A program made the translations under genes and the position numbers. Shown here piece by piece: positions 63,276-64,000 of a stretch of DNA of 64,000 nt (positions are counted from its first letter, which is position 1; each line of letters begins with the position of its first letter). Under the pieces are notes generated by a model, which did not search any database, was not told where the DNA came from, and saw only the letters and a list, made by a program, of their open reading frames with translations. This DNA comes from an uncultured Clostridia bacterium (GTDB taxonomy: Bacteria > Bacillota > Clostridia > TANB77 > CAG-508): NCBI GenBank assembly GCA_948530865.1, contig CAOTKV010000002.1, positions 86,468-150,467 of the forward strand, in the 5' to 3' direction.

Positions 63276-63693
63276 ATACACTTCCATTTGCTAATTCTTT
63301 TAATTTTTGGTTAAATTCAGGAAACTCTTTACTTAGTCTTACTGGTTTTCTATTATTATCTAAAAAGCAATGTTCTGAAACTCCTTTTAATACTAGTTTT
63401 CCTGTTTTTACATTTTCCATTCTATATTCTATTATTAATCTTACGCCTTTAAACTCTTTAATCCACACATCTATTGCTATTTCATCATTAAAAGTAGTAG
63501 TATCTTTATATTCACAATTTATACCTATAACTGGGGAAATTATGCCATCACTTTCTAATTTTTCATATCCAAAACCAATATTTTCTAAAAAATATATTCT
63601 TGCTTCTTCCATCCATCTAATATAATTAGAATGATGAGTAATTCCCATTTTATCTGTTTCATAATAATTTACTTTATGTACGTATTTTTGCAT
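63274..63693 (-). CDS. Acyl-CoA thioesterase, 4HBT/YbgC family
   Basis: The 139-residue hot-dog protein has the motif YYETDKMGITHHSNYIRWMEEAR, where the Asp is the active-site residue of the 4-hydroxybenzoyl-CoA type thioesterases. SEHCFLDNNRKPVRL near the end also fits. The substrate acyl-CoA is unknown. It begins 12 bases after the stop of the partial upstream gene. Confidence 0.92.
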   Translation of the reverse strand: MQKYVHKVNYYETDKMGITHHSNYIRWMEEARIYFLENIGFGYEKLESDGIISPVIGINCEYKDTTTFNDEIAIDVWIKEFKGVRLIIEYRMENVKTGKLVLKGVSEHCFLDNNRKPVRLSKEFPEFNQKLKELANGSV

Positions 63694-63705
63694 TTTATAC
63701 CTCTT

Positions 63706-64000
63706 CTAAACTGCACTTAATTGTCTTGAACTTTTAACAACATAATCATCCATATTTATAATATCATTTGTAGGAGCAACATAATCTCTAAGAAGTCCAG
63801 CATAAATAACCTTTGCATTTAATGCTTTAAAGTCTTCAGGTTTTATAGGTTCTGGTAAATCTGTTTTTACTCTTGATTTATCTAAAACATATTTAACAAA
63901 TTCAGCACAATAAAATGATTTATTATATTTTAATCTAATATGTATTCCTGCTGCAAATAATCCTAATATATTAAATGTATAATCTTTTCTATGATCTTGA
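63706..64000 (-). CDS. Partial gene, C-terminal part of a papain-like/YiiX-type protein
   Basis: The frame is open from the window edge to TAG at 63708-63706. It reads DHRKDYTFNILGLFAAGIHI, RLKYNKSFYCAEFVKYVLDK and PEPIKPEDFKALNAKVIY. The pattern NKSFYCAEFVKYVL followed by P-E-DF resembles the C-terminal part of permuted papain-like amidases common in Bacillota, with the Cys as candidate nucleophile. The start lies outside the window. Cotranscribed with the thioesterase. Confidence 0.6.
   Translation of the reverse strand, partial: QDHRKDYTFNILGLFAAGIHIRLKYNKSFYCAEFVKYVLDKSRVKTDLPEPIKPEDFKALNAKVIYAGLLRDYVAPTNDIINMDDYVVKSSRQLSAV

Overview
The window comes from a very AT-rich, low-GC Gram-positive bacterium, most likely an uncultured Clostridia-like member of the Bacillota. 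The evidence is strong AGGAGG-type ribosome binding sites, a T-box leader, ClpC, MutS2, MltG, MgtE, a PadR regulator, several ECF sigma/anti-sigma pairs and an orphan Spo0A-type DNA-binding domain. Most genes lie on the minus strand. Layout: 1-13800 is a CRISPR-Cas island. Two short arrays (479-979 and 3493-3946) with duplicated leaders are read on the plus strand. Convergent minus-strand operons encode a reverse transcriptase-Cas1 fusion with Cas2, and a type III-D-like effector set: a Cas7-like RAMP, a Csx19-like protein, a Cas7-Cas7 fusion, a Cas7-Cas5-Cas11 fusion, a small HD-less Cas10, a CARF-HEPN Csm6, and a MYG1-family nuclease as first gene. 13800-30000 holds housekeeping genes (lysS, aspS with a T-box, mltG, nfeD/SPFH, a cysteine desulfurase, a CDF transporter) mixed with small membrane and unknown proteins. 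30000-44000 holds a structured intergenic region, clpC, a two-component system, two mgtE copies, a duplicated lipoprotein cassette, a sigma/anti-sigma pair and an Rpn-type nuclease. 44000-60650 holds two very large proteins of unknown function with small partner genes, five tRNAs, a DUF2142 protein, two more sigma/anti-sigma pairs, PadR with an FtsW-like protein, and a DUF1287/DUF2975/propeller cluster. 60900-64000 holds mutS2, a thioesterase and a partial gene. The main observation concerns the codon CGG. I checked every CG dinucleotide I could find in the typical AT-rich genes. An in-frame CGG occurs only five times (RT-Cas1 twice, MYG1, aspS, one sigma factor). At every one of them the reading frame must shift by +1, skipping the C and reading GGN as glycine, to continue into the conserved rest of the protein. 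These genes appear broken in ordinary ORF calls and become full length when CGGN is treated as a one-residue +1 shift site. Six genes of visibly different base composition carry seven in-frame CGG codons without any shift. The second main observation is that most CRISPR spacers, read as reverse complement, look like coding strands. Three clearly contain a Shine-Dalgarno sequence followed by an ATG, and others look like start regions. That fits spacer capture from mRNA by RT-Cas1 and crRNAs antisense to messages. How the CRISPR genes work together (family knowledge plus inference): RT-Cas1/Cas2 copies RNA or DNA fragments into the arrays. The Cas10-Cas7-Cas5-Cas11 complex uses the crRNAs to bind and cut complementary RNA. 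Cas10 probably makes cyclic oligoadenylate, which activates Csm6. The MYG1-type phosphoesterase may clear signal or RNA fragments. No cas6 is present in the window.
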